Shown here in pieces: positions 51,382 to 59,414 of a stretch of DNA of 64,000 nt. Both the position numbers and the translations under genes were made by a program. A model generated the notes under the pieces. It searched no databases, had not been told where the DNA came from, and saw only the letters and a list, made by a program, of their open reading frames with translations. The stretch's first letter is position 1. Each line of letters opens with the position of its first letter. Source of the DNA: Parvimonas sp015257355 (GTDB lineage: Bacteria; Bacillota; Clostridia; Tissierellales; Peptoniphilaceae); assembly GCF_050262165.1 (NCBI RefSeq), contig NZ_CP189844.1. One strand, given 5' to 3'.

Positions 51382-53362
51382 AATGGCTTCTAAATTTGCT
51401 TTTAAAAATATGAAGGCAAATGCTTTGCTTTTAACTCCATTTTTAATAGCAAGTAGTATTATGGGAACTCTATTTTTTGTAATGGCTTCCCTTGGACAAA
51501 ATCATTATATCGAAAAAAATCACGAATATATAGCAATGCTTATACAGTTTGGAATTTTTATAGTTGGAATATTCACATTTATATTTATCATATATGCCAA
51601 TAGCTTTTTGGCTAAGAGGAGAAATAAGGAATTTGCTCTATATGGAATTCTAGGTTTAGAGAAAAAGCATATTGCTAAAATTATTTCAATAGAATATATC
51701 CTAAACTTTTTGACAGTTAGTTTCTTTTCAATAACAGGAGGATTTGTTCTTGGAAAATTGGCTTTTATTCTACTTAATAGAATAACTAAAAATATGACTG
51801 CAAAGATAATGGACTATAATTTTTCAAGTTCTTCTGCAATATTAACTTTAATTTTCTTAGGTATCATATTTGTATTAATATATTTAACAATGGTATTTAA
51901 GATTGGAAAATCAACTCCTATAGAACTCCTTTCAAAACAAAAAAAGGCGGAGGGAGAACCTAAAAGTAAGTTTATCCTTGGAACTTTAGGATTTATAATT
52001 CTTTGTGTAGGGTACTATCTTTCGATTACATCAAAAGGAAGTATTAAAAGTTTTGGTAGATTTTTTCCTGCAGTTTTTGCTGTAATAATTGGAACTTATC
52101 TTATATTTATAGCTTTTAGTATTTTAGTTTTAAAATTATTAAAAAGAAATAGAAATTTATATTACAAAGCAAAACATTTCCTTTCTATATCAGGAATGTT
52201 ATACAGAATGAAATCAAATGCTGTTTCTCTTGCAAGCATTACACTTCTTTCAACTTCAATTATAGTTACTCTAGCTACAACATTAACTATAAATTCTAGT
52301 ATAAAAGATTTTACAAATTCTATTCATCCAAAAGACTTCTATTTATCATTCTCAGTAACGGGAAATAATAAAGATATACTTGAAAATGGTGAAGAAAGAA
52401 AAAATGAGATTTTAAAACTTTTAAATAAAATATTAAAAGAAGATGAAAAAATTAAAAATTTAACAGTCAAAAAGACTAAGATGAATCCTGTAATAAATGA
52501 AAATGGAAAAATTACTCCTTTAGGTAAAAGAAGTGAATTAGCATCATTTTTAATCATTGAAACATTGGAAGATTTTAATAAAAACAACAATACAAATTAC
52601 ACCCTTAATGATGATGAGGTGTTATATTCCACTAACTCAAAAAATCTTAAAAATTATGACTCTATGGAATTTGCTGGGAAAAATTACAAATTAGTCAAAG
52701 TAAAAGACTTATATCCTAGAAATATAGCTGCTGATGGGATGATAATTATTGTAAAAGATAACGAAATTTTTATTAAAATGTTAGAAGAATATACTCCAGA
52801 TATAGAAGACAATCTGATAGAATATTTTCTAGAATTTAATTTTGATTTAGATTCTACTGATAAAGAAACTTTTTATACAAGATTACAAAAAGATTATAAC
52901 TTATTTGCTGAAACAAATAAAATATCTAGTGGTTCATATAGTTCAAAAGCTGAAGTTGATGCTTTCGCTTATGAATTAAATGGTGGTCTATTGTTTTTTG
53001 GAATGGTAGTTGCATTTATTTTCATAACGGGAACTGTACTAATCACATATTATAAGCAAATTTCCGAGGGCTTTGAAGATAAACAAAATTATCAGATAAT
53101 GAAAAATGTAGGACTTCCTGACTCGATTATCAAAAAGAGTTTAAGAGTACAGATACTGTGGATATTTTTCCTACCACTTGTTGTAGCAACAATTCACTCA
53201 TTATTCGCCTTTCCAATCCTATACAATATACTTGGAGGACTTGGATTCCAAAGTATAAGAGTTTTTGCAATGAGTTTTGCGACAATTGTACTGGGCTTTT
53301 CAGTAATTTACTTTATAATCTACTCAATAACTTCAAGAGTTTACTATAAGATTATTAAATAA
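51371..53362 (+). CDS. ABC transporter permease (BceB type, FtsX domains)
   Basis: A 663-residue permease with about ten membrane segments: one at the N-terminus, three in the first FtsX unit (about 55-180), two near 200-250, one near 285-310, then a large extracellular domain (about 310-535; charged, Asn/Lys-rich) and the final three (about 538-660). The extracellular domain between segments seven and eight is the ligand-sensing hallmark of BceB-like permeases acting with BceS kinases. Ligands of this family are bacitracin, lantibiotics or host peptides; which applies here is unknown. Confidence 0.92.
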   Translation: MKSKMASKFAFKNMKANALLLTPFLIASSIMGTLFFVMASLGQNHYIEKNHEYIAMLIQFGIFIVGIFTFIFIIYANSFLAKRRNKEFALYGILGLEKKHIAKIISIEYILNFLTVSFFSITGGFVLGKLAFILLNRITKNMTAKIMDYNFSSSSAILTLIFLGIIFVLIYLTMVFKIGKSTPIELLSKQKKAEGEPKSKFILGTLGFIILCVGYYLSITSKGSIKSFGRFFPAVFAVIIGTYLIFIAFSILVLKLLKRNRNLYYKAKHFLSISGMLYRMKSNAVSLASITLLSTSIIVTLATTLTINSSIKDFTNSIHPKDFYLSFSVTGNNKDILENGEERKNEILKLLNKILKEDEKIKNLTVKKTKMNPVINENGKITPLGKRSELASFLIIETLEDFNKNNNTNYTLNDDEVLYSTNSKNLKNYDSMEFAGKNYKLVKVKDLYPRNIAADGMIIIVKDNEIFIKMLEEYTPDIEDNLIEYFLEFNFDLDSTDKETFYTRLQKDYNLFAETNKISSGSYSSKAEVDAFAYELNGGLLFFGMVVAFIFITGTVLITYYKQISEGFEDKQNYQIMKNVGLPDSIIKKSLRVQILWIFFLPLVVATIHSLFAFPILYNILGGLGFQSIRVFAMSFATIVLGFSVIYFIIYSITSRVYYKIIK

Positions 53363-53427
53363 GAACCCCACCCTTCCACGATGCTTTGCATCGGGTGGGT
53401 ACCCGGGAACCTTGTTGTTCCACAATA
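53362..53427 (-). repeat. 66-bp post-terminator repeat, copy C
   Basis: ACCCCACCC, then CCACGATGC TTT GCATCG (a 5-bp hairpin), then GGTGGGT, CCCGGGAACC and CTTGTTGTTCCACAATAA. The CCCACCC and GGGTGGG blocks pair around the hairpin. Head-to-tail with copy D. Confidence 0.9.
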
Positions 53428-53493
53428 AGAACCCCACCCTTCCACGATGCTTTGCATCGGGTGGGTGCCCGGGAACCTTGTTGTTTCACAATA
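53428..53493 (-). repeat. 66-bp post-terminator repeat, copy D
   Basis: Differs from copy C at only two sites (GGGTGCCC for GGGTACCC; GTTTCAC for GTTCCAC). Period 66 bp. It abuts the terminator of the LicA-like gene. Confidence 0.9.
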
Positions 53494-53495
53494 AA

Positions 53496-53528
53496 AAAAA
53501 ATCACTGTTTTTACAGTGATTTTTTTAT
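53496..53528 (-). terminator. Terminator of the LicA-like kinase gene
   Basis: AAATCACTGT/ACAGTGATTT with a TTTT loop and T run on the minus strand. Confidence 0.88.
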
Positions 53529-54463
53529 CTATTTTTATCTAGCCATTCTTTAACTATTTTATAATAATCTCTTGCGTATTCATATTGTTTTGTGGCATAT
53601 TCGCCAAAATGAATGCCAAAGTCTAATTTGTATTCACACCAGTTGCTCCAAAGTAGTCCACAAGATGCTACATAAGCATAAATTTTATATTTTGTAACTT
53701 CATCAACTTGTCCGTTGAAATAAATACCAATTAAATTGTCAATTTGTTCTTTATCATAAAGTGAATATATACAGAACATTGCAATATCAATATCTGGATC
53801 TTGCATTGACGCATATTCCCAGTCGATTAAACGAAGAGATCCGTCTGGTGAGATTAAGAAGTTATCACAGTTTGCATCAATATGTGTTAAGCATTTTGGC
53901 TTTCTGTTTTTTTCTATGAAATCTCTTAAGGAAAAAATATTTGCTTTTACTTCTTTATAATCTGGATAAATTGAGTTTTTGTTTTTCCATAATGATTCAT
54001 AAAAATCAATTTTTTCAAATACGTCAAATTCATGTCCTACTTCTAAACCTAATGAATGTAACTCTTTAATTTTTTCCATACAAATTCTTAGGTCATCATT
54101 GTTTTTATCATCACAATTTCTTGAATTTTCAATAAATTTTGTAATTTTATATCCATTTTCAGCATTAATATATATTAAATCATCACAAATATTTTTATCT
54201 TTTATAAGAGAATAAACTTCTGCTTCTTGAACTCTATCAATAAGTTCAGATGTTCCTTCGCCTGGAATTCTCAAAATATATCTAACATTATTTACTGTAA
54301 AAATAAATGAATTATTTGTCATTCCCTTTTTTAAAATTTCAATTTTTTCAATTTTATCTTCTGAAACATTGAGTGCTTCACAAATGATTGAGATTGCTTC
54401 TAAATGTGAATTTTCTATATCCTTGTATATACTTTTTAAAACTTCTAAATCTACTTTATTCAT
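53525..54463 (-). CDS. Choline/ethanolamine kinase-like phosphotransferase (LicA type)
   Basis: A 312-residue aminoglycoside-phosphotransferase-fold kinase. GMTNNSFIFTVNNVRYILRIPG is the nucleotide-binding start (about 48-69), CLTHIDANCDNFLI holds the Brenner motif with catalytic Asp (about 196-209), LRLIDWEYASMQDPDIDIA is the metal-binding DWE block. The pattern is that of LicA/choline kinases, which feed phosphocholine or phosphoethanolamine into surface glycans; no licBCD genes are near. AAAAGGAG precedes the ATG. Single gene. Confidence 0.88.
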   Translation of the reverse strand: MNKVDLEVLKSIYKDIENSHLEAISIICEALNVSEDKIEKIEILKKGMTNNSFIFTVNNVRYILRIPGEGTSELIDRVQEAEVYSLIKDKNICDDLIYINAENGYKITKFIENSRNCDDKNNDDLRICMEKIKELHSLGLEVGHEFDVFEKIDFYESLWKNKNSIYPDYKEVKANIFSLRDFIEKNRKPKCLTHIDANCDNFLISPDGSLRLIDWEYASMQDPDIDIAMFCIYSLYDKEQIDNLIGIYFNGQVDEVTKYKIYAYVASCGLLWSNWCEYKLDFGIHFGEYATKQYEYARDYYKIVKEWLDKNR

Positions 54464-54556
54464 AACTACTCCTTTTAAAATCTATCTTTAACATTATATA
54501 TTAATATTTTTATAAAATCAAATTTTTTACGAAAATAGACTAAAAAATTAAAAAAG

Positions 54557-54585
54557 TTGAAAAAAATGTATATAGAGTGTATAAT
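54557..54585 (+). promoter_or_regulatory. Promoter of the cysteine hydrolase transcript
   Basis: TTGAAA (54557-54562) and TATAAT (54580-54585) with 17-bp spacing, giving a leader of about 370 nt. Confidence 0.65.
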
Positions 54586-54866
54586 ATAAAATAGTTTTAC
54601 GATAGAATGTAAAATTACTTATGTTATATCATACTTTTCTATTTAGATAATTTTTAAAATGTAAAGTATGATGAAATTAGGTTTTCTTTTCTAATATTTT
54701 TATGGTAAACCTAATTATAATAATCCTAGTTTTACGGTAGAGTGTATATCATACTTTTCTATTTAGATTTATATTTTAAATGTAAAGTATGATGAAATTA
54801 GGTTTTCTTTTTTAATATTTTTATGGTAAACCTAATTATAATATAAAATAGTTTTACGGTAGAGCA
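54584..54866 (+). repeat. Tandem 120-bp leader repeat with paired hairpins
   Basis: Two units of about 120 bp, each with hairpin ATCATACTTT/AAAGTATGAT (54628 and 54663; 54748 and 54784) and hairpin AATTAGGTTT/AAACCTAATT (54675 and 54707; 54796 and 54828). A TAGTTTTACGRTAGAG block stands before, between and after them. A further ATTGCCATAA/TTATGGTAAT pairing lies near 54894-54939, close to the ribosome site. It occupies the gene-free region between the kinase and the hydrolase. Confidence 0.85.
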
Positions 54867-54962
54867 TTCTATTTCTAGTTGTAAAACTAAATTATTGCCA
54901 TAAATTCTATAAAAATTATCAAACTAAATTATGGTAATTAAATCTTAAATTTGGAGATTTCT

Positions 54963-55505
54963 ATGAAAATTGAAAATACATTTTTACTGGTATTAGATAT
55001 TCAAGAAAAATTAATGCCAGTTATTCAAAATAACGAAAAAATTATCAAATATACAAATATATTGATTAATGCTTGTAAAGAGCTTAATATTCCAGTAATT
55101 TATACTGAGCAATATCCAAAAGGACTTGGTGAAACAATTCCTGAGATTAAAGCTTCTCTAAACGAAGTGAATGCGAAGTATTTTTCAAAGAACAGTTTTT
55201 CAGCCTATCCAGTTATTAAGGATGAGATTTTAAAACTTAAAGAAGATGGAAGATCATCTGTAATTGTTGCTGGCGTTGAAACTCATATTTGTATATATCA
55301 AACAATCAAGGATTTAAAGGACGAGTTTAAGGTTTATCTTCCTTTTGAATCAGTTGGTTCAAGAAATCCAGAAAACTATAAAAATGGTTTGGATTTAATT
55401 AAACAAATGGGAGCGAGTGTTACTAATGTTGAAACTATTTTGTTTGATTTAATCAAATCATCAGAACATCCAAGTTTCAAAGTAATTAGTAAATTAATAA
55501 AGTAA
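54963..55505 (+). CDS. Cysteine hydrolase (isochorismatase-like) family protein
   Basis: A 180-residue alpha/beta hydrolase of the isochorismatase-like/nicotinamidase group. ATG at 54963 is chosen over an in-frame TTG at 54951 because GGAG lies between them. Triad: Asp in LLVLDIQEKLMPV, Lys in the SKNSFSAY region, Cys in VAGVETHICIYQTI (about 109). The substrate is not predictable. It begins an operon with the LCP and isopentenyl isomerase genes. A long repeated-hairpin leader precedes it, suggesting RNA-level control. Confidence 0.88.
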   Translation: MKIENTFLLVLDIQEKLMPVIQNNEKIIKYTNILINACKELNIPVIYTEQYPKGLGETIPEIKASLNEVNAKYFSKNSFSAYPVIKDEILKLKEDGRSSVIVAGVETHICIYQTIKDLKDEFKVYLPFESVGSRNPENYKNGLDLIKQMGASVTNVETILFDLIKSSEHPSFKVISKLIK

Positions 55506-55516
55506 GGGAGTTTTAT

Positions 55517-56569
55517 ATGAAAAAGAAATTTATAATAACCTTCATTATATCTTTAGTTCTTTTTGGTGGAATATTTTGGGTTGCCAATAGAATTTTAGAT
55601 GTTATGGAGTTAACATCAAAAGTAGAATTTGTAGGAAATGATTTGGGTGAAGGTAATAATATAGAGCAACGTGTTGAAAATGAACTTTTATTTTTAGTTT
55701 TAGGTTTGGACAGTGATGACTTCAGTGGAGCAACAACTGAACAAAATAGAACTGATACTATGATTTTAGCAAAAGTTAATTTTGAAACAGGAAAAATTGA
55801 TATTTTATCAATCCCTCGTGATTCAAGAGTAATGGTAAATGGAAAACTAGATAAAATAAACCATGCACACCATTATGGCGGTCTTAAAATGGCTATGAAA
55901 ACTACAAGAGATTTCTTAAATTTAGATATAGACTATTATGTAAGAGTTAACTTCTTCTCAGTTAAGGACATTGTTGATGTTCTTGGTGGTATTGAAGTTG
56001 ACGTTCCAGTTCAAGTTGACGTTGCCGAAGATAATGTTCACTTAAAACCTGGAAAACAAATATTAAATGGAAAACAAGCTCTACAATTCGCAAGATTTAG
56101 AGCAGGATATACAGAAGGTGATGTTGGCCGTGTTAAATCTCAACAATTAATTATTAAGGCTTTAATAAAAGAATTAACAAAGGCTAAAAATATCGCTAAA
56201 CTTCCAGAAATTTTAGAAGTTGTTAAAAAGACTGTAAATACAAACATTCCTTTCTCAACAATTGCTAAATTATCTTTAAAGGTTAAAAATTTATCTGAAG
56301 ATAAGATGCATACTGAAATAGTTCCTGGAGAAGCTGAATATATTCATAATACAAGTTATTATATTCCAAATCGTACAAAGTTAAATGCTCTTGTTAAAGA
56401 AATGTTTGGTGACTATTTGATTAATAATCAAAATGGAAATTCTCAAGTAGATACTGAAAAAAATAATAATAACAAGAACAATAATAATAACAAGAACAAT
56501 AATAACAATAGTAATACTAATACTAACAAAAATAACAACAATAATAACAACAATAATAACAATAGATAA
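55517..56569 (+). CDS. LytR-CpsA-Psr (LCP) family wall glycopolymer ligase
   Basis: A 350-residue membrane-anchored enzyme that attaches teichoic-acid-like or capsular polymers to peptidoglycan. N-terminal membrane anchor (about 5-24), LCP core from about 50: LLFLVLGLDSDDF, RTDTMILAKVNFETGKIDILSIPRDSRVMV, KINHAHHYGGLKMAMKT, YYVRVNFFSVKDIVDVLGGIEVDV and LQFARFRAGYTEGDVGR with the conserved Arg residues that bind the lipid pyrophosphate. The C-terminus is an unusual tail of about 45 residues, nearly all Asn and Lys. Follows the hydrolase by eleven bases. AAGGGAG site. Confidence 0.93.
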   Translation: MKKKFIITFIISLVLFGGIFWVANRILDVMELTSKVEFVGNDLGEGNNIEQRVENELLFLVLGLDSDDFSGATTEQNRTDTMILAKVNFETGKIDILSIPRDSRVMVNGKLDKINHAHHYGGLKMAMKTTRDFLNLDIDYYVRVNFFSVKDIVDVLGGIEVDVPVQVDVAEDNVHLKPGKQILNGKQALQFARFRAGYTEGDVGRVKSQQLIIKALIKELTKAKNIAKLPEILEVVKKTVNTNIPFSTIAKLSLKVKNLSEDKMHTEIVPGEAEYIHNTSYYIPNRTKLNALVKEMFGDYLINNQNGNSQVDTEKNNNNKNNNNNKNNNNNSNTNTNKNNNNNNNNNNNR

Positions 56570-56580
56570 TTCAGGTGAAT

Positions 56581-57591
56581 ATGGAAAACGAGAGAAAAAA
56601 AGAACATTTGGAAAATTTTTTAAAGAGCAACTTTAAATCTAGCAATTTACTTGAAAATGTGTATATAGAACATTTTGCATTGACTGATTTGAATTTTGAT
56701 GAAATAGATACATCTGTTGAATTTTTAGGAAAAAAACTATCCTTTCCTCTTTTGATTAATGCAATGACTGGGGGAGCAGAGACTTCCTATGATATTAACG
56801 AAGATTTAGCAAGACTTTGCAAACATTTCAATATTGCTTTTGAAAGTGGAAGCCAAAAAGTTGCACTACAAGATGAAGAACTTGTAGAATCTTTTACAGT
56901 AATTAATGATATTTTAGATAACAAAAATGTTATTATTTCAAATCTTTCTGCACTATCAAGTCTTGAAGATGCAAAAAGAGCTGTTGAAATGTTAAAATCT
57001 GACGCTATTTCTCTCCATCTAAATCCCGCTCAAGAGATTGTTCAGTTTGAAGGAGATAGAAATTTTTCAGGTATTTTAAAAAATATTGAAAATATTGTAA
57101 AAAACTTAGATGTTCCAGTTATAATTAAAGAAACAGGTTGTGGAATTTCAAAGAAAACTTGTGAAAAGTTGTTGAACATTGGTGTTAAATACATTGATAT
57201 CAGTGGATTTGGTGGAACAAATTTTATAGAAATTGAAAATTTAAGAAGAACAGATTTAGATTTTACAAATATTTATGGTTGGGGAATTCCAACTGCAAAA
57301 TGTATTATAGATTGTAGAAAAGTTTCAAATGACTTTACTCTAATCGGATCTGGCGGATTAAAAACTGGGGAAGATGTCGCAAAGGCGATTATACTTGGAA
57401 GTGATATGACTGCTATTGCAGGAGAAGTTTTAAGATTTTTAGTTCATGGTGGATATAAAGTAGCTGAAGATTATTTAAAATCTTTAATCTATCAAACAAA
57501 AATGACTATGTTACTTCTTGGTGTAAAAAATATTAAAGAACTTAAAAAAGTTAAGTACAAAACATTTGGAAAATTAAAAGATATATTGTAA
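56581..57591 (+). CDS. fni: Isopentenyl-diphosphate delta-isomerase, type 2 (FMN)
   Basis: Interconverts isopentenyl and dimethylallyl diphosphate using FMN and NADPH. ATG at 56581, with AGGTG upstream, gives 336 residues. Motifs: RKKEHLENF at the start, LSFPLLINAMTGGAETSYDIN (FMN site), FESGSQKVAL, SLHLNPAQEIVQFEGDRNFSG (catalytic Gln and metal Glu), PVIIKETGCGISKKT and DISGFGGTNFIEIENLR, then IGSGGLKTGEDVAKAIILGSD. Type 2 isomerases usually accompany the mevalonate pathway; no other pathway gene is in the window. Ends the operon. Confidence 0.95.
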   Translation: MENERKKEHLENFLKSNFKSSNLLENVYIEHFALTDLNFDEIDTSVEFLGKKLSFPLLINAMTGGAETSYDINEDLARLCKHFNIAFESGSQKVALQDEELVESFTVINDILDNKNVIISNLSALSSLEDAKRAVEMLKSDAISLHLNPAQEIVQFEGDRNFSGILKNIENIVKNLDVPVIIKETGCGISKKTCEKLLNIGVKYIDISGFGGTNFIEIENLRRTDLDFTNIYGWGIPTAKCIIDCRKVSNDFTLIGSGGLKTGEDVAKAIILGSDMTAIAGEVLRFLVHGGYKVAEDYLKSLIYQTKMTMLLLGVKNIKELKKVKYKTFGKLKDIL

Positions 57592-57599
57592 ATTATTAA

Positions 57600-57631
57600 A
57601 AAATGAGAGTTAAAAACTCTCATTTTTTTAT
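57600..57631. terminator. Terminator of the hydrolase-LCP-fni operon
   Basis: AAATGAGAGTT/AACTCTCATTT with a T run; an A run on the other side lets it serve the convergent MFS gene too. Confidence 0.88.
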
Positions 57632-57654
57632 TATATTATTCTAATAGTAGCTTA

Positions 57655-58899
57655 TTAAATTTCTTTTGTCTTTAAATCTATTTTTAAAATATATGGTAAA
57701 AATATAAATACCAATAAAACTATTCCAGAAAATAAAAAAATATATGAACTTTTGAATTTATCAAATAAAATAGAATAGAACAATATTCCAAGAGGCATTA
57801 GAAGTTGACATCCTGTTTCAATAATACTAAAAACTCTTCCTTGATATTCATTAGGAATGGCCTTTGTAAACCATACAAGCATTGGTGTATTAGCAAAATT
57901 AGCGACAAAGTCAAATCCAAAAGCAAATATAATAAATACTATAAAATATGAAGAAGTACTAAGTTTAAATAATAGGGCAATTCCTAAAAATAATAAAAAT
58001 CCAGTAATTCCACGAAGCCATTTAAAAGAAAACTCTAAAGGATATTCAATATCTTTCATAATTGACAATATTATTGAAGAAACTATCATCGCTACAGGGA
58101 ATGACGCATTTACAATGCCATAAAGGTAATCGGAAAGCTTAATTTCATTAATTAAAACATAGGGCAGTCCAACTGAAACTGACGCCATTAAGAAATTTAT
58201 AAACATTGCAAAGAAGATAATAAAAACTAAAACCTTTTTATCTTTCATATACTTAATTCCTTCAACAAAAAGATGTAAAACTTTCTTTTCTTCATTATTC
58301 TCTGTTCCTTCAGTCTTAATAAGATTAAAATTAATAAAAAGTACAATTAAAATAGTTATAAACTCAATAACAGCTTCTAAAAGGACAAAATGGATTAATT
58401 CTAATTTTGTAAGTAAAAAAACTGCTAAAATTGGAGATATAATATAAACCCCTGAAGATGCAATCTGTTGAAAGGATTTTACCTTTTGAATATACTCTTC
58501 ACATACAACTTTTTTTACTGAAGATGAAAAAGCATTATTTAAAAATTGATCCGCAACCTTTAAACAAATTAATAACATATAGGTATTGATTAAATTAGTT
58601 TCAGCATTGGAATTTAAACTTAAAGCATATAAAAGTAAACTTACAATACTAAAAGTCTGAGCAATTACTATTACAATTTTTTTATTATACTTATCAACAA
58701 TTGCCCCAACAAAAGGAACTAAAACAAGAGCAACTAAAGGTCCTATTATTTGAGAAATACCAAAGTTTAAAGCTGATTCCGTCTTTTTTAAAATAAGTAG
58801 TCCAATAATAAAAGATAAAATAGAACTACCGAAATTTCCCGTTATAGTTGTCATAATTAATTTTATCAGCTGTTTTCTTGATTCTTTTACAATATCCAT
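57655..58899 (-). CDS. MFS transporter
   Basis: A 414-residue major-facilitator protein with twelve predicted membrane segments. VALVLVPFVGAIVDKYNKKIVIVIAQ is the motif-A region between segments two and three; PNEYQGRVFSIIETGCQLLMPLGILFYSILFDKF is its C-half counterpart. It resembles macrolide-efflux-like (MefA) and related drug or unknown-substrate exporters; the substrate cannot be told. GAGGAAAAAG precedes the ATG. Single gene. Confidence 0.88.
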   Translation of the reverse strand: MDIVKESRKQLIKLIMTTITGNFGSSILSFIIGLLILKKTESALNFGISQIIGPLVALVLVPFVGAIVDKYNKKIVIVIAQTFSIVSLLLYALSLNSNAETNLINTYMLLICLKVADQFLNNAFSSSVKKVVCEEYIQKVKSFQQIASSGVYIISPILAVFLLTKLELIHFVLLEAVIEFITILIVLFINFNLIKTEGTENNEEKKVLHLFVEGIKYMKDKKVLVFIIFFAMFINFLMASVSVGLPYVLINEIKLSDYLYGIVNASFPVAMIVSSIILSIMKDIEYPLEFSFKWLRGITGFLLFLGIALLFKLSTSSYFIVFIIFAFGFDFVANFANTPMLVWFTKAIPNEYQGRVFSIIETGCQLLMPLGILFYSILFDKFKSSYIFLFSGIVLLVFIFLPYILKIDLKTKEI

Positions 58900-58967
58900 A
58901 ACTTTTTCCTCTTAACACTTTATTTTGGCTATATTATACATCATTTTTTAAAAAATCTCAACTAGTT

Positions 58968-59370
58968 GGGAGATTGAAAACTGTTATTTAAGTCCTTTAC
59001 AGGACTTACTATTGCTTGTAAACAAGCAATAGTTGAGATTTCCAGAGCAATTGTATCTAACGATACATTTACCCCGTCAGACCTACTTTTGTTTACAAGT
59101 AAACAAAGTTAGGGCTAGATTAACTACACTCAGCTTAGCTTCGTTTCGGTCGAAATGACGTGTTTGGGGAGATTTGTTTTGCTAGGTGCTACGACGTGTA
59201 TTATTTTGCTTTATTTGCGATTTTTAAAAATTTTTGAAGTTTATTTACTATTCACGTTAAGCTATCAATCAAAGCTATTTCCTTAAACGTCATTTCGACT
59301 GTAGCGTAAGCGAAACGGAGAGATCTCATACTTTTGCTTTAGCAAAAGTAATGTATCGTAGATACATAAA
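58968..59370. repeat. Modular palindromic intergenic repeat, region 7 (right half then left half)
   Basis: As in region 5 the order is right half (about 58975-59213: AGTCCTTTAC/GTAAAGGACT-like palindrome, ACTATTGCTTG with complement, CAAAGTTAGGGCTAGATT, GAAATGACGTG, CTACGACGTG) then left half (about 59234-59368: TTCACGTTAAGC, ACGTCATTTCGAC, CTTTTGC/GCAAAAG, ATGTATC/GATACAT). No genes between 58900 and 59410. Confidence 0.85.
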
Positions 59371-59388
59371 TTAATTAAAAACCCCACA

Positions 59389-59414
59389 AAAAAGACGGTT
59401 TGCACCGTCTTTAT
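59389..59414 (-). terminator. Terminator of mnmE
   Basis: AAAGACGGT/ACCGTCTTT with a TTGC loop and T run on the minus strand, overlapping the stop. Confidence 0.85.
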
